DNA from: Celerinatantimonas yamalensis
Lineage (GTDB): Bacteria > Pseudomonadota > Gammaproteobacteria > Enterobacterales > Celerinatantimonadaceae
DNA: 64,000 nt
Reading direction: 5' to 3'
Assembly (NCBI RefSeq): GCF_046054155.1
Contig: NZ_JBEQCT010000009.1
Location: forward strand, 1 to 64,000
This document shows, in pieces, positions 44,007 through 53,883 of this stretch. Position 1 is the stretch's first letter. Each line of letters begins with the position of its first letter. The position numbers were made by a program, and so were the translations under genes. Under the pieces are notes generated by a model. It was not told where the DNA came from. It ran no database searches and worked only from the letters and a program-made list of their open reading frames with translations.

Positions 44007-45503
44007 TTAAAAATGCCAATAATCATCGCGGGCCAATGCTTCGGTTCGAGTAAATTCCATCGCATCAGTAATGGAGGCTTGTTTACGTTTTAACCATTTA
44101 CGAACTTTTTTGACATCCTCTTCGTGCTCACTCAGATTACGGGCAAGCTCGGCAATAGGTTCTAACAAGCGCAAGTCTTCAATACCACCGAGTAAATCAA
44201 GCCAAAGTAAGCGAAACTCATCTCGAGCTTTGGGATCAAATAATGCACCAAGGCAATTACCAACCATTAAATTACGTCGTAACCGCCCTGCCATACGTGT
44301 GTATTGGGCTAAATCGATAGACGCTAGCGCAAATTCCGATTGGCGCAGATCCTGCCAACTTTGCTCTAGGGTACGGCTGGCAAAATCAACCAGTTCTTGT
44401 GGCTGTTTGGGTTGGATAGTCCCACCTTGATAAATCCATAGTGCCATATTGAGTATTAACGCATTATAACGAGCACTACCAATAAATTGCATCATCTGCT
44501 CAGCATCGGGTAACAAAGCTAAACGCTGATCAAGCTTTTTACGCACCACGCGGCGGTTACTGAGCTTACGAATAAACTTGCCTTGTTCATCGAGTAGACT
44601 ACGGATGTGGGTGGCCTCATCTAACCAATCAAACTGGCGAACTAGCCACAACAATTCACTATGCCACGGGCAGTCAAAATTTAGCACCTCTTGGTATAGG
44701 TTCAAAATTTGATGCATCAATCGGGCAGCTTGCTTGATCTCAAATAAGGCACGTAATTGGGAAGATTCAATAAATATTTGTTGATGACGTTGCCAATGAG
44801 CTAATGCATATTCAATACTGTGATTGAATGCGTCTAAGAGTGAATTCTGTGGAGTTAACGGGACGAACCCCAATCGGGCTGGTTGCTCATTAGGAAGCCC
44901 GTCAGCCAACGCATAGCCGCGCTTGGCCTTACTGGTTGAGGCCAGTAACAACCCATCAAGTTGTGCGAGCTGCTGAGCCAGATAAAATAACTGCCCCACA
45001 TCCCCTTTAATCAACTCTAATTCTAATTCGTGGATCGGTTCCCTGCGCTCATCAGCCTCTAGTTCCCCTCGATCTAAGGCCACTTCAATCAACGTTTCAT
45101 TGTCAAGATCGACCAGCCAAGTCGTACGCTCGAAGTCTGTGACAAAAATCGGCAATAAAGCTTGCTCGAGAGTATCAAGTGACACATCTGCGGGCCAGTC
45201 CAACTGTTCAAAGCGACTCAATTGTGGCCGTTGGCCATCAATCACTTGATTATATTCAGGGCGTTCATTAAGACCACCGACCGTGCGTCCAGCGGTTTTG
45301 AGTGTCTGAACATTTTTTTCGTCGCCGCTACGGATACGTAACCCCATACGCCAACGCCGCAATTGACGATCATTGGTATCAAAATAAACGCTACGTAAAT
45401 GACGAACCTCATGTTGGAGTATGGAAAATTCGTCTAAAATTCTATGAAGTTTTGCCAAACAATCATCTGGGGTATAAAACTTCAGTTCGATTTCACTGTT
45501 CAT
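44007..45503 (-). CDS. ygiF: inorganic triphosphatase YgiF (CYTH-CHAD protein)
   Basis: A 498-aa two-domain protein. The N-terminal CYTH domain (about 1-200) begins with the ExExK signature EIELKF (residues 4-9) and continues with basic strands that bind triphosphate and metal; the C-terminal CHAD helical domain (about 215-480) holds conserved histidines and lysines for polyphosphate-like ligands. E. coli YgiF (433 aa) cleaves tripolyphosphate. The order ygiF, glnE, hldE matches E. coli except that a chemoreceptor gene is inserted after ygiF. Confidence 0.88.
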   Translation of the reverse strand: MNSEIELKFYTPDDCLAKLHRILDEFSILQHEVRHLRSVYFDTNDRQLRRWRMGLRIRSGDEKNVQTLKTAGRTVGGLNERPEYNQVIDGQRPQLSRFEQLDWPADVSLDTLEQALLPIFVTDFERTTWLVDLDNETLIEVALDRGELEADERREPIHELELELIKGDVGQLFYLAQQLAQLDGLLLASTSKAKRGYALADGLPNEQPARLGFVPLTPQNSLLDAFNHSIEYALAHWQRHQQIFIESSQLRALFEIKQAARLMHQILNLYQEVLNFDCPWHSELLWLVRQFDWLDEATHIRSLLDEQGKFIRKLSNRRVVRKKLDQRLALLPDAEQMMQFIGSARYNALILNMALWIYQGGTIQPKQPQELVDFASRTLEQSWQDLRQSEFALASIDLAQYTRMAGRLRRNLMVGNCLGALFDPKARDEFRLLWLDLLGGIEDLRLLEPIAELARNLSEHEEDVKKVRKWLKRKQASITDAMEFTRTEALARDDYWHF

Positions 45504-45787
45504 AGCTTATCTGTTGCAGGGTTCATAAAAAATCGCAATGGTGCAGCATACCATACTCTATGAACGATTGGCCTAACACAGGTTATTATTTATTGACGAG
45601 CGCCTAAAAGATGGGAAAAACAGGTGAAATAATAAATTGCTGTACACTTGTATCCACCACGGCAACATAAATAATTATAATGAAATATATCAGCAATATT
45701 CCGTGAGCCAATAGCGCAAGAATCTACTTGCATGAGATTGGATATCGGTTAACATTCGCGGCGCTAGAATAGACGTTAGGAAAGATG

Positions 45788-46465
45788 ATGCCCAATACGT
45801 TACTTGGTTTATTTGCTAAATCACCCATTAAACCGTTAGAAGAACATATCAGTAAAGTTCACCAATGCTGTGAAAACTTGATCCCTTTTTTTGAAGCAGT
45901 TTTTGCCGATGATTGGGAACGTGCTGTCATATATCGTAAAAATATCAATCAACTTGAAAAAGAGGCGGATACTTTAAAACGAAATATTCGTTTGAACTTA
46001 CCCGGTGGAATTTTCATGCCTGTTGAGCGATCTGATCTGCTTGAGTTATTAACTCATCAAGATCGCATCGCGAATAAAGCAAAAGATATCAGTGGCCGGG
46101 TTGTAGGTCGTCAGTTGTATGTTCCCAAAGAGCTACATGGCGATTTTTTACCTTACTTACAGCGTTGCCTTGATGCAACCGCCAAAGCCCAAGAAGCGAT
46201 CCACGAATTCGACGATTTACTGGAAACAGGCTTTAGAGGCCGCGAAGTTGATCTCGTGAGCAAGCTAGTCGCTGAACTAGATCAAATAGAAGACGACACA
46301 GACAATATGCAAATTGGTCTGCGTCTTAAACTTCGCCAGTTGGAGTCACAATTAAATCCAGTTGATGTCATGTTTTTATACCACATGATCGAAAAAGTCG
46401 GGGAACTCGCCGATCAAGCCCTCCGCGTTGGCGCTCGTATGGAATTGATGATTTTCCGCGCTTAA
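45788..46465 (+). CDS. DUF47/TIGR00153 PhoU-like protein
   Basis: A 225-aa helical protein of the DUF47 family, distantly related to PhoU. Acidic residues in repeated three-helix bundles (ERAVIYRKNINQLEKEAD near residue 43 and ELDQIEDDTDNMQ near residue 160) are typical metal-binding positions. Such proteins usually sit next to Pit transporters and are thought to regulate them. An AGGAAAG site favours the second of two adjacent ATGs (45788) over 45785. The pit gene follows after 24 bases. Confidence 0.85.
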   Translation: MPNTLLGLFAKSPIKPLEEHISKVHQCCENLIPFFEAVFADDWERAVIYRKNINQLEKEADTLKRNIRLNLPGGIFMPVERSDLLELLTHQDRIANKAKDISGRVVGRQLYVPKELHGDFLPYLQRCLDATAKAQEAIHEFDDLLETGFRGREVDLVSKLVAELDQIEDDTDNMQIGLRLKLRQLESQLNPVDVMFLYHMIEKVGELADQALRVGARMELMIFRA

Positions 46466-46489
46466 AATTTTAATTCAGGTTCTACAATT

Positions 46490-47755
46490 ATGGATATAAT
46501 TGCCAATCACGGCACCATATTGGTGGCAATTGCCGCTTTATTTGGTTTTATTATGGCATGGGGCATTGGTGCGAATGATGTTGCCAACGCTATGGGAACA
46601 TCCGTCGGTTCAGGTGTATTAACCATCCGTAACGCGGTGTTTATTGCAATGATCTTTGAATTCTCTGGGGCTTATTTAGCCGGAGGTGAGGTCACCAATA
46701 CAGTACGTAAAGGAATTATCGATCCAACTCTGTTTTCTCATGATCCGCAAATCATGGTCTATGGCATGATCGCCTCATTGCTTGCAGCGGGTGCATGGTT
46801 GTTAATTGCTTCTTATAAAGGTTGGCCAGTTTCAACGACGCATTCAATCGTCGGGGCAATTATCGGCTTTGCCTGTGTTTCATCTGGTCCGCAGACAGTC
46901 GAATGGTCAAAGCTATCCAGTATTATCGGTAGTTGGATCATTACCCCAATCATCGCAGGGGGGCTCTCTTATCTCTTGTTTACCAGTGCTCAACTACTTA
47001 TTTTTAACAACGAAAACCCAATCCGTGCGGCTAAGCGCTATGTCCCAGGTTATATGTTTTTAGCCGGATTTGTGCTCGCTTTAGTCACCATTAAAAAAGG
47101 ACTAAGTCATATCGGTCTGAATATCAACAGCGTGGATGGGTATCTATTAGCAATAGGGATTGGGCTATTTATTGCCACCATCGGGCGTGTAATGATCAAT
47201 CGCTTACATATTGATCCAGATTCTGACAAGCAAATGCATTATACCAATGTCGAAAAGATCTTTGGCATTTTAATGATTATGACTGCTTGTTGTATGGCTT
47301 TTGCACATGGCTCTAATGATGTTGCCAACGCCATCGGTCCATTGGCCGCTGTGGTCAGTATTATTAACCATGATGGTATTATTGGTGCTAAAGCACAGAT
47401 CGCTTGGTGGATTTTGCCATTAGGTGGATTAGGTATTGTGACAGGTCTTGCGGTATGGGGGCATCATGTCATTGCAACTGTCGGCAAAGGCATTACGCAC
47501 TTAACCCCCAGCCGTGGTTTTGCCGCTGAGCTATCCGCGGCATCCACCGTGGTTATTGCCTCTGGAACGGGCCTACCTATCTCCACAACTCAAACATTAG
47601 TTGGCGCTATTTTAGGGGTGGGGATGGCTCGCGGAATTGGCGCGCTTAATCTTGGCATTATTCGCAAAATTGTTGTGTCGTGGATTATCACTTTACCTGC
47701 TGGCGCGGCATTTTCAGTAATTTTCTTCTATATTCTAAAAGCCTGTTTTCAATAA
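46490..47755 (+). CDS. pitA: low-affinity inorganic phosphate transporter, Pit family
   Basis: A 421-aa PHO-4/Pit-family permease that imports metal phosphate with protons. Both inverted PiT signatures are present: GANDVANAMGTSVGSGVL near residue 27 and HGSNDVANAIGPLAAV near residue 275, with about ten membrane helices and a GWPVSTTHSIVGAI motif repeated as GLPISTTQTLVGAI. It forms an operon with the DUF47 gene. No Pho box was found in the 280-bp leader, consistent with constitutive low-affinity uptake. Confidence 0.92.
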   Translation: MDIIANHGTILVAIAALFGFIMAWGIGANDVANAMGTSVGSGVLTIRNAVFIAMIFEFSGAYLAGGEVTNTVRKGIIDPTLFSHDPQIMVYGMIASLLAAGAWLLIASYKGWPVSTTHSIVGAIIGFACVSSGPQTVEWSKLSSIIGSWIITPIIAGGLSYLLFTSAQLLIFNNENPIRAAKRYVPGYMFLAGFVLALVTIKKGLSHIGLNINSVDGYLLAIGIGLFIATIGRVMINRLHIDPDSDKQMHYTNVEKIFGILMIMTACCMAFAHGSNDVANAIGPLAAVVSIINHDGIIGAKAQIAWWILPLGGLGIVTGLAVWGHHVIATVGKGITHLTPSRGFAAELSAASTVVIASGTGLPISTTQTLVGAILGVGMARGIGALNLGIIRKIVVSWIITLPAGAAFSVIFFYILKACFQ

Positions 47756-47779
47756 CAGCTCAGTTGAGTCAATAACTTG

Positions 47780-47806
47780 AGTGCTGCAAGAGAAACCTGC
47801 AGCGCT
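47780..47806 (+). terminator. terminator-like inverted repeat after the pit gene
   Basis: Arms AGTGCTGCA and TGCAGCGCT (9 bp with one G-T pair) around a 9-base loop, 25 bases after the stop. Only three Ts follow, so efficiency is doubtful. Confidence 0.4.
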
Positions 47807-47893
47807 TTCATCGCTTGATGGTTGAGCCTATCCAAGGAAAGACTTACACTTAAACTCTCTTACCTTTTGATGACAACGAAAACGAGATAGCTT

Positions 47894-48508
47894 GTGAGAT
47901 ACAAACTACTGCTTTCAGTCTTGGTTACAGGACTCAGTTTCAGCGCTTTTGCAGCGCAGCGTTATGTAACTAATGACTTATTTATTTATATGCACTCAGG
48001 ACCTGGGAATAACTATCGTATTGTCGGGACAGCCAATGCGGGCGAAAAAGTCAATGAACTGGAGTTTGATAAAGACAGTCAGTTTGCCCATATCAAATTG
48101 CTTGATTCAGGCAAAGACGGCTGGATCGCGGCGGACAAATTGAGCAGCACGCCCAGCGTACAAACTCGCCTTGAGCAATCGCAGCAACAATTGCAATCCA
48201 CACAGCAAAAATTAAAGACGCTAGAGACAGCGTCACAACAAGGTGCCAATAGCAGCGCTAAAGAAATCGAACAGTTAAAGCAGCAGTTGGCTGCCGAGAA
48301 AAATCAAACGACACAACTAACCAGTAAACTCTCAAATTTATTGGTCAGCAATAAAAAGCTATCAAGCCAATTGAGTAATATTCAACAAAACGTGCAGATG
48401 CAATGGTTATTACGCGGTGGTCTTATCGCGGTGGTCGGTTTAATCATCGGTCTAGTCGTCCCCTATCTACCACGGCGGCGAAAACGAAATGCCGATCGCT
48501 GGATGTAA
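47894..48508 (+). CDS. ygiM: SH3-domain membrane-anchored protein YgiM
   Basis: A 204-aa protein (E. coli 206) of the TIGR04211 SH3-and-anchor family. A signal peptide (residues 1-20, cut near AFA) leads into a bacterial SH3 domain (about 22-85, with MHSGPGNNYRIVGT and GKDGWI). A Gln-rich coiled coil follows (about 90-165), then a membrane helix (about 170-190) and a basic tail (PRRRKRNADRW). The SH3 domain would lie in the periplasm. Function is unknown. The start is GTG. In E. coli it is next to cca; here a sugar porter and gspAB intervene. Confidence 0.85.
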   Translation: MRYKLLLSVLVTGLSFSAFAAQRYVTNDLFIYMHSGPGNNYRIVGTANAGEKVNELEFDKDSQFAHIKLLDSGKDGWIAADKLSSTPSVQTRLEQSQQQLQSTQQKLKTLETASQQGANSSAKEIEQLKQQLAAEKNQTTQLTSKLSNLLVSNKKLSSQLSNIQQNVQMQWLLRGGLIAVVGLIIGLVVPYLPRRRKRNADRWM

Positions 48509-48518
48509 CATCAACTGG

Positions 48519-48547
48519 CAGTTGGAGTTGTCCTGCAACTCCAACTG
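48519..48547 (+). terminator. perfect 12-bp inverted repeat after ygiM
   Basis: CAGTTGGAGTTG and CAACTCCAACTG flank a 5-base loop, 11 bases past the ygiM stop. The hairpin is very stable, but only scattered Ts follow, so it may stop transcription inefficiently or protect the 3' end. Confidence 0.5.
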
Positions 48548-48828
48548 TTCAATTTAGCTAATTCAATAGACACACTCGCTACTCGCTCTCTCTTTGTTAA
48601 TAACGCATTCCAAATAATTCGACGTAACACGTTCATCTATATCAGTTAAAATAACAAAAGTGCTCATTTGCCCATTAGTTTCATGGACTTTAACGCTACA
48701 GTAATAGACTGGATAGCCGGCTCGATAAAAGTGTGAAACCACGCAACTAATTCGCTGTTATTCGCCCCTAACATACTGAACAACTACTGGCTTAGCCACC
48801 ATCCTATTCCTGTTGTAAGGGGCTTATA
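48548..48828. other. gene-free stretch before the sugar porter
   Basis: These 281 bases between the ygiM hairpin and the transporter start hold no open frame with coding character. They presumably include the transporter promoter and operators, but I could not identify a specific regulator motif. Confidence 0.4.
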
Positions 48829-50235
48829 ATGTTTAAAAGTAAAAAGTTGGTAACTGTCGCAGCTGCATTGGCAGGCCTACTATTTGGTCTAGATATCGGC
48901 ATTATTGCAGGGGCGCTACCTTTTATCAGCCAAGATTGGCAACTCAGTATTGCTCAACAAGAGTGGATTGTGAGTACCATGATGTTGGGAGCAACGCTGG
49001 GCTCCATTGCTAATAGTTGGCTTTCCTCACGGCTAGGGCGTAAGTTCAGCCTACTTTGGGGAGGGATCCTGTTTGCAGTGGGAACATTAGGCTGCGCTTT
49101 TTCAATCAATATTCATATGATGTTAATCTTTCGAGTCATTCAGGGATTTTCAATCGGCATTGCATCTTACGCCGCTCCACTTTATCTCTCTGAAATGTCC
49201 GACAAAGCCGTCCGTGGGAAAAAAATAGCCATGTATCAGGTTATGGTCAATGTCGGGATTGTCTTGGCGTTTTTGTCGGATACCTTCTTTAGTTTATTCG
49301 ATAGTTGGCGCGCGATGTTTGCAGTATTGGTCATTCCAGCGGCTATATTAATCATCGCAGTATGGATGATGCCGAAAAGTCCTCGCTGGCTAGCTGCCAA
49401 AGGACGGATGAGCGAGGCTAAAACAATTTTGTTATCGCTGCGTCAATCAGAACGTGAAGCCCATCAAGAATTCCAAGACATTGTTGCGAGTCTTAAAGTA
49501 AAAGAATCTGGTTTTCAACTATTTAAAGCCAACAAAAACTTTCGTCGCAGCGTGACGCTGGGTATCGCCTTGCAGTTTATGCAACAATTCACTGGGATGA
49601 ATATTCTGATGTATTACGCTCCAACCATCTTCAAAATGGCGGGGTTTGCAAGCCATATGCAGCAAATGATCAGTACTATATTCGTCGGATTAGCGTTTGT
49701 CATTGCCACCAGTTTAGTATCGCAAGTCGTTGATACTTGGGGACGAAAACCCGCATTGAAAATTGGATTTGCGATTATGGGCGCTGGCATGTTCTGCTTA
49801 GGTCTATTGTTGGAAATGATCCACAATGGCGATCACAACCCACTATTCGGTTATCTATCTGTAGTTATGGCTATTGTATGTATCGTCGGTTATGCCATGA
49901 GCGCAGCCCCGATGGTGTGGATCTTATGTTCTGAAATTCAGCCGTTAAAAGGCCGTGATTTTGGGGTGGCCTGCTCCACAACAATGAACTGGGTTTCGAA
50001 CATGGTTCTAGGCGCCACTTTCTTAAGCTTGCTCAATGGCATCGGCACGGGTAACACTTTTTGGTTATATGCTGGGTTAAACATCATATTTATTGGTGTC
50101 ACCATATTATTTGTCCCTGAAACCAAAGGCATCGAACTCGAGCACATCGAAGCAAACTTAATGCACGGTAAAAAATTACGCGATCTCGGCGTTACCGAGG
50201 CAAACATTGACAACGCAACACTTTCAATCAACTAA
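48829..50235 (+). CDS. sugar/H+ symporter, GalP/AraE-like (MFS sugar porter family)
   Basis: A 468-aa transporter with twelve membrane helices and sugar-porter signatures: GRKFSLLWGG after helix 2, the RVIQGFSIGIASYAAPLYLSE region around residues 105-124, PKSPRWLAAKGR after helix 6, QQFTGMNILMYYAP in helix 7 and PETKGIELE at the end. It follows E. coli GalP and AraE closely, including LCSEIQPLKGRDFG, so galactose, arabinose or glucose are likely substrates with proton symport. No sugar-catabolic genes adjoin it. A GTAAGGGG site precedes the ATG. Confidence 0.88.
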   Translation: MFKSKKLVTVAAALAGLLFGLDIGIIAGALPFISQDWQLSIAQQEWIVSTMMLGATLGSIANSWLSSRLGRKFSLLWGGILFAVGTLGCAFSINIHMMLIFRVIQGFSIGIASYAAPLYLSEMSDKAVRGKKIAMYQVMVNVGIVLAFLSDTFFSLFDSWRAMFAVLVIPAAILIIAVWMMPKSPRWLAAKGRMSEAKTILLSLRQSEREAHQEFQDIVASLKVKESGFQLFKANKNFRRSVTLGIALQFMQQFTGMNILMYYAPTIFKMAGFASHMQQMISTIFVGLAFVIATSLVSQVVDTWGRKPALKIGFAIMGAGMFCLGLLLEMIHNGDHNPLFGYLSVVMAIVCIVGYAMSAAPMVWILCSEIQPLKGRDFGVACSTTMNWVSNMVLGATFLSLLNGIGTGNTFWLYAGLNIIFIGVTILFVPETKGIELEHIEANLMHGKKLRDLGVTEANIDNATLSIN

Positions 50236-50254
50236 ATCAGTGGTGCGCTAACTG

Positions 50255-50845
50255 CTACTGACGCCAATCCTGCAGGGCCTTTTGCTTAAGCAATTGGCCC
50301 TTAAAGCGAAAAAATGTTTCATTATAGCGAATAAGCACAATGGTTAACCCCAAATAGTGATCGCCCTGATAAAGCGTTTTCCCATTTAATTGGATATAGC
50401 TCATAGTCGGATCGGATGAATACACGTGGGCATTGTAAACAAATGCTGGGATCTGCTTTTTGAGATCAACAGGAAGCTCATCAAAGGCCACCGCATCAGC
50501 ATAATTGGTTGGCAACTGACGACCTGCTTTAGCTGGCGTTGCCGCAATATCGACTGCACTTACAGAAGTTCGGGAGACGTTATTGAGGAGGGGTTTCGGA
50601 ATCTGATGTAAAGCTTGCTCTCGCAGTGCCACGAGGTTAACAGACTTTGGGTGTAATTCGGGTAACGCTTGCAACTGCGGTGCACCAATCATTTGCCCGT
50701 GAGCCAGTTGCATCGTTGCTGGCGCCCAATGAGACTTAAACCAAGCCCCGCAAAAGAGTGCGCTAGCGATCACAACGGCGCTGCCAAGTACCCATATTAG
50801 CCAACCACGCCCAGTCATTAACCTAAAGGAACGAGCACCGCTCAT
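50255..50845 (-). CDS. gspB: GspB/ExeB-like type II secretion accessory protein
   Basis: A 196-aa protein with a short cytoplasmic N terminus, one membrane helix (residues about 14-32), a linker, and a C-terminal GspB domain: ELPVDLKKQIPAFVYNAHVYSS near residue 122, then LNGKTLYQGDHY, a PDZ-like fold. With GspA it helps place the secretin GspD in the outer membrane through the peptidoglycan. It overlaps gspA by 4 bases. The other gsp genes are not in the window. Confidence 0.8.
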   Translation of the reverse strand: MSGARSFRLMTGRGWLIWVLGSAVVIASALFCGAWFKSHWAPATMQLAHGQMIGAPQLQALPELHPKSVNLVALREQALHQIPKPLLNNVSRTSVSAVDIAATPAKAGRQLPTNYADAVAFDELPVDLKKQIPAFVYNAHVYSSDPTMSYIQLNGKTLYQGDHYLGLTIVLIRYNETFFRFKGQLLKQKALQDWRQ

Positions 50846-52401
50846 GAATGACTCTCCTGTAAACTTGGCTGTTCAGGATGAACAATATGCTGCAATAACA
50901 GCCACGTATAGGGCCCCATTACCCCATCGACCGGCATTTGATAACGTTTTTGAAAGTCGCTTACTTGTTGACGCAGCGCTTCATTATAGATTGAGGTAGG
51001 AGCTCGCTTTGTCTCACTGAGTAAGTTTAACGTCTGACTTAACTGCGCCACTGCGGGCCCTTTGCTTCCCTGTTTCAATGGTAAAGAGCCACCAGCTGGT
51101 GGTTGCCACAGCAATACATAATCACCCTGCCAATGTTGTTTAAACCAATCAGACGTAACCTGCAGTTGTTGGTTGGCTAACCACAAGATCAACTGAGAAC
51201 CTTGCTGATAGCGCAGTAGTGCATAACCGATATGACCTTGATAATCGAGTGATACAACCGCAGGCGTATTCCATTTCAGCAATTGGGCTAGACTTGCCTG
51301 CCCTTGAAGGCATTGCAATCCAACCGCGTCACTTAACGAGCAATGCACTTGGGTAAAAGGCACTTGATAGCCCCATACCGCGAATAAACGTTGCAACGAG
51401 ATGACGGGCTGATCGGCAGATTGAATCAACGCGATCCATTGCTGCTGATGCGCTTGGCGGGTCTTGTCAAAAAGAAGCTGTGCATGCGAATCAACTCGCC
51501 TTGGGGTAAGATGCCATCCTAATCCCGCCGCTCCAACCGCCACCAACAACAGCCACACGGCTACTTGAAAAGAACGGCTAAGCAAGGGTTGAGTCACCGT
51601 CAATTCAAGTTCCATGCTACTTTGGTGCAAAACCGCTAAGCTCACTTGAGACTCGCCATTATTGTAGGCACCTAGCAAGGCTCTATCACATAGCAAGTTG
51701 ATTAGCCGCGCGACCCCACCAGTTAAGCGATAAATACAGGCAATCGCTCGGCGACTAAACAACGTTTGATGACAATCAACCACTGCTAACCGATAGTGAA
51801 TATACTCGCGTGTCTGTTCGAGACTAAAAGGGAGAAGTTGATAACGCGCCGTGATCCGCTGAGAAATTTGCCGCATCGCGCGCTGACGGAGCATCAATTG
51901 CAATTCCGGCTGGCCTACCAATACAATACGCAGCAGCTTTTGTGTATCCGTTTCCAAATTAGTTAACAGTCTTAACAGCTCTAAGGCATCCATACTCAAC
52001 TGCTGCGCTTCATCAACTAACAATAGGGATTTTCCCCCTTGCTGATGCCAATTTAACAGAAACTGTGACAAGCGATCCGTCAACATTTTCATTCCCGCAT
52101 TAGCAGGATAATCGATCGCAAAGCCATCACACACCGCCCCAAGAAGCTCAACACCGCTGAGTTGGGGATTAAGCAGCGATGCGACTTTGGTGTGTTCATC
52201 TAAATCACGCAGCAGTGTTCGTGCCAACGTCGTCTTACCGGTTCCCACCTCACCAGTTAACAACACAAACCCGCCAGTATCCTCCAGCCCATATCGGAGA
52301 TGGGCGAGCGCTTCTCGATGACGATCACTAATAAACAAAAACGCTGGATTCGGTGCAATTGAGAATGGATTTTCACGCATCGCAAAATAGTTATGATACA
52401 A
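50842..52401 (-). CDS. gspA: GspA/ExeA-like AAA+ ATPase with peptidoglycan-binding domain
   Basis: A 519-aa inner-membrane protein. An ExeA-type AAA+ domain (about 1-265) begins YFAMRENPFSIAPNPAF and has Walker A GEVGTGKT (residues 50-57) and Walker B LLLVDEAQQL. One membrane helix follows (about 278-297), then a periplasmic part ending in a PG_binding_1 domain (about 440-505, LKQGSKGPAVAQL to VDGVMGPYTW). ExeA, with ExeB, uses ATP to remodel peptidoglycan for secretin assembly. It is the first gene of the pair, divergent from cca. Confidence 0.87.
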   Translation of the reverse strand: MYHNYFAMRENPFSIAPNPAFLFISDRHREALAHLRYGLEDTGGFVLLTGEVGTGKTTLARTLLRDLDEHTKVASLLNPQLSGVELLGAVCDGFAIDYPANAGMKMLTDRLSQFLLNWHQQGGKSLLLVDEAQQLSMDALELLRLLTNLETDTQKLLRIVLVGQPELQLMLRQRAMRQISQRITARYQLLPFSLEQTREYIHYRLAVVDCHQTLFSRRAIACIYRLTGGVARLINLLCDRALLGAYNNGESQVSLAVLHQSSMELELTVTQPLLSRSFQVAVWLLLVAVGAAGLGWHLTPRRVDSHAQLLFDKTRQAHQQQWIALIQSADQPVISLQRLFAVWGYQVPFTQVHCSLSDAVGLQCLQGQASLAQLLKWNTPAVVSLDYQGHIGYALLRYQQGSQLILWLANQQLQVTSDWFKQHWQGDYVLLWQPPAGGSLPLKQGSKGPAVAQLSQTLNLLSETKRAPTSIYNEALRQQVSDFQKRYQMPVDGVMGPYTWLLLQHIVHPEQPSLQESHS

Positions 52402-52474
52402 GCGCCTAATCTTCCCCTGATAAACCGTTTAAAGGCTGTATAATACCGATCTCAACATGAAGTGGGAGTTTTTT

Positions 52475-53704
52475 GTGCAAATTTATCTAGTCGGTGGAGC
52501 AGTCCGAGATAAACGCTTAGGGTTAGCCGTCAATGATCGTGATTATGTCGTGGTAGGTGCAACTGCCGAGCAGATGAAAGCACAAGGATTTAACCAAGTT
52601 GGGAAGTCCTTTCCGGTATTTCTACATCCCGACACAGGGGATGAGTATGCCCTCGCGCGCACCGAACGAAAAACGGGTAGTGGGTATACTGGTTTTCAAT
52701 GTGAATTTGGCCCTGAGATCAGCCTAGAAACTGACCTGCAACGCCGCGATCTCACCATTAACGCGATGGCCGAAGATAAAAATGGCCGCTTAATTGACCC
52801 TTATGGTGGTTTGATTGACCTAGAACTGCGGCAACTGCGCCACGTTTCATCAGCGTTTAGTGAAGACCCTCTGCGAGTTCTGAGAGTTGCCCGCTTCGCC
52901 GCTCGATTCGCTCATTTAGGATTTCGTATTGCTGATGAAACACTATTGTTAATGAGCCAAATGGCAGGCTCTGGTGAACTCACTAGCCTCACCTCTGAGC
53001 GCGTCTATCAAGAAATGGAAAAAGCACTCACTAGCGACTCCCCTCAAGTCTTTTTTGAAGTTTTGCGTCAATGCGGGGCCTTGGCCGTGATCTTGCCTGA
53101 GCTTGATGCTTTATTTGGTATCCCTGCGCCTGTGTATTGGCATCCAGAAATTGATAGTGGCGTACACACCTTAATGGTGCTAGAACAGGCCGCGCGCTTA
53201 AGTCACTGCAGCGAAGTGCGCTTTGCCGCACTTTGTCATGACCTTGGTAAAGCAGCCACCCCCAAAAGCAATTGGCCCAGTCATCGTGGCCATGACCTCT
53301 TAGGCGGGGCCATCATTGATAAGCTTTGCGAGCGATTAACAGTTCCCAATAATAGCCGCCATTTAGCACTATTAGCTTGCCGTTGGCATATCATTATCCA
53401 CAAGCAAGCCGAACAAAGTGATGAACAGCTATTAATGATGTTCGATAGCTGTGATGTGTGGCGCAAACCCGCGCGCTTTAGCCAGATTCTCAGTGTCTGT
53501 CAGGCTGATATTCGTGGGCGTCTTCATCACACTGAAGATGATTATCCACAAGCACAGATATTAATGGACATGTTCAGCGAACTACGCCAAATCCAAGTTC
53601 AACCGATTGTTCAAGCAGGGTTTAAAGGCTCAGCTATTCGAGAGCAACTGCGGGCACAACGCTTACAATGTTTAGCTAAGCTACGCGCACAACACCCCTA
53701 TTAA
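52475..53704 (+). CDS. cca: CCA-adding tRNA nucleotidyltransferase (multifunctional)
   Basis: Cca builds or repairs the CCA end of tRNAs. The 409-aa class II enzyme (E. coli 412) begins QIYLVGGAVRD with the GG motif and the DRDYVVVG acidic pair, followed by RRDLTINAMA and EDPLRVLRVARFAAR. A C-terminal HD phosphohydrolase domain (ALCHDLGKA) is present, as in E. coli. I use the GTG at 52475, which has GGGAG 6 bases upstream and gives the family N terminus. The ATG at 52457 would be only about 13 bases from a TATAAT at 52439. Confidence 0.94.
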   Translation: MQIYLVGGAVRDKRLGLAVNDRDYVVVGATAEQMKAQGFNQVGKSFPVFLHPDTGDEYALARTERKTGSGYTGFQCEFGPEISLETDLQRRDLTINAMAEDKNGRLIDPYGGLIDLELRQLRHVSSAFSEDPLRVLRVARFAARFAHLGFRIADETLLLMSQMAGSGELTSLTSERVYQEMEKALTSDSPQVFFEVLRQCGALAVILPELDALFGIPAPVYWHPEIDSGVHTLMVLEQAARLSHCSEVRFAALCHDLGKAATPKSNWPSHRGHDLLGGAIIDKLCERLTVPNNSRHLALLACRWHIIIHKQAEQSDEQLLMMFDSCDVWRKPARFSQILSVCQADIRGRLHHTEDDYPQAQILMDMFSELRQIQVQPIVQAGFKGSAIREQLRAQRLQCLAKLRAQHPY

Positions 53705-53883
53705 CCACGTCTGATTAGTGGTCATAACAAGGATACAAAGAGTATCCTCCCCCTCTCTATAGATCATTTATTCGTCATATTTCATATTCTTAGATACTTT
53801 TAGAATATGGTTACAAAAATACTTGCTAAGCGACTTAATTACAGTAAATTCGCGCAAAATTAACCTAAGATAAAGTTACTACG

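Noticed and set aside
45504..45784. Pho box upstream of the DUF47-pit operon
   Set aside because: No pair of CTGTCAT-like repeats at 11-bp spacing was seen.
48829..52401. A horizontally acquired genomic island
   Set aside because: No integrase, tRNA, direct repeats or obvious composition shift; only the gene order is unusual.
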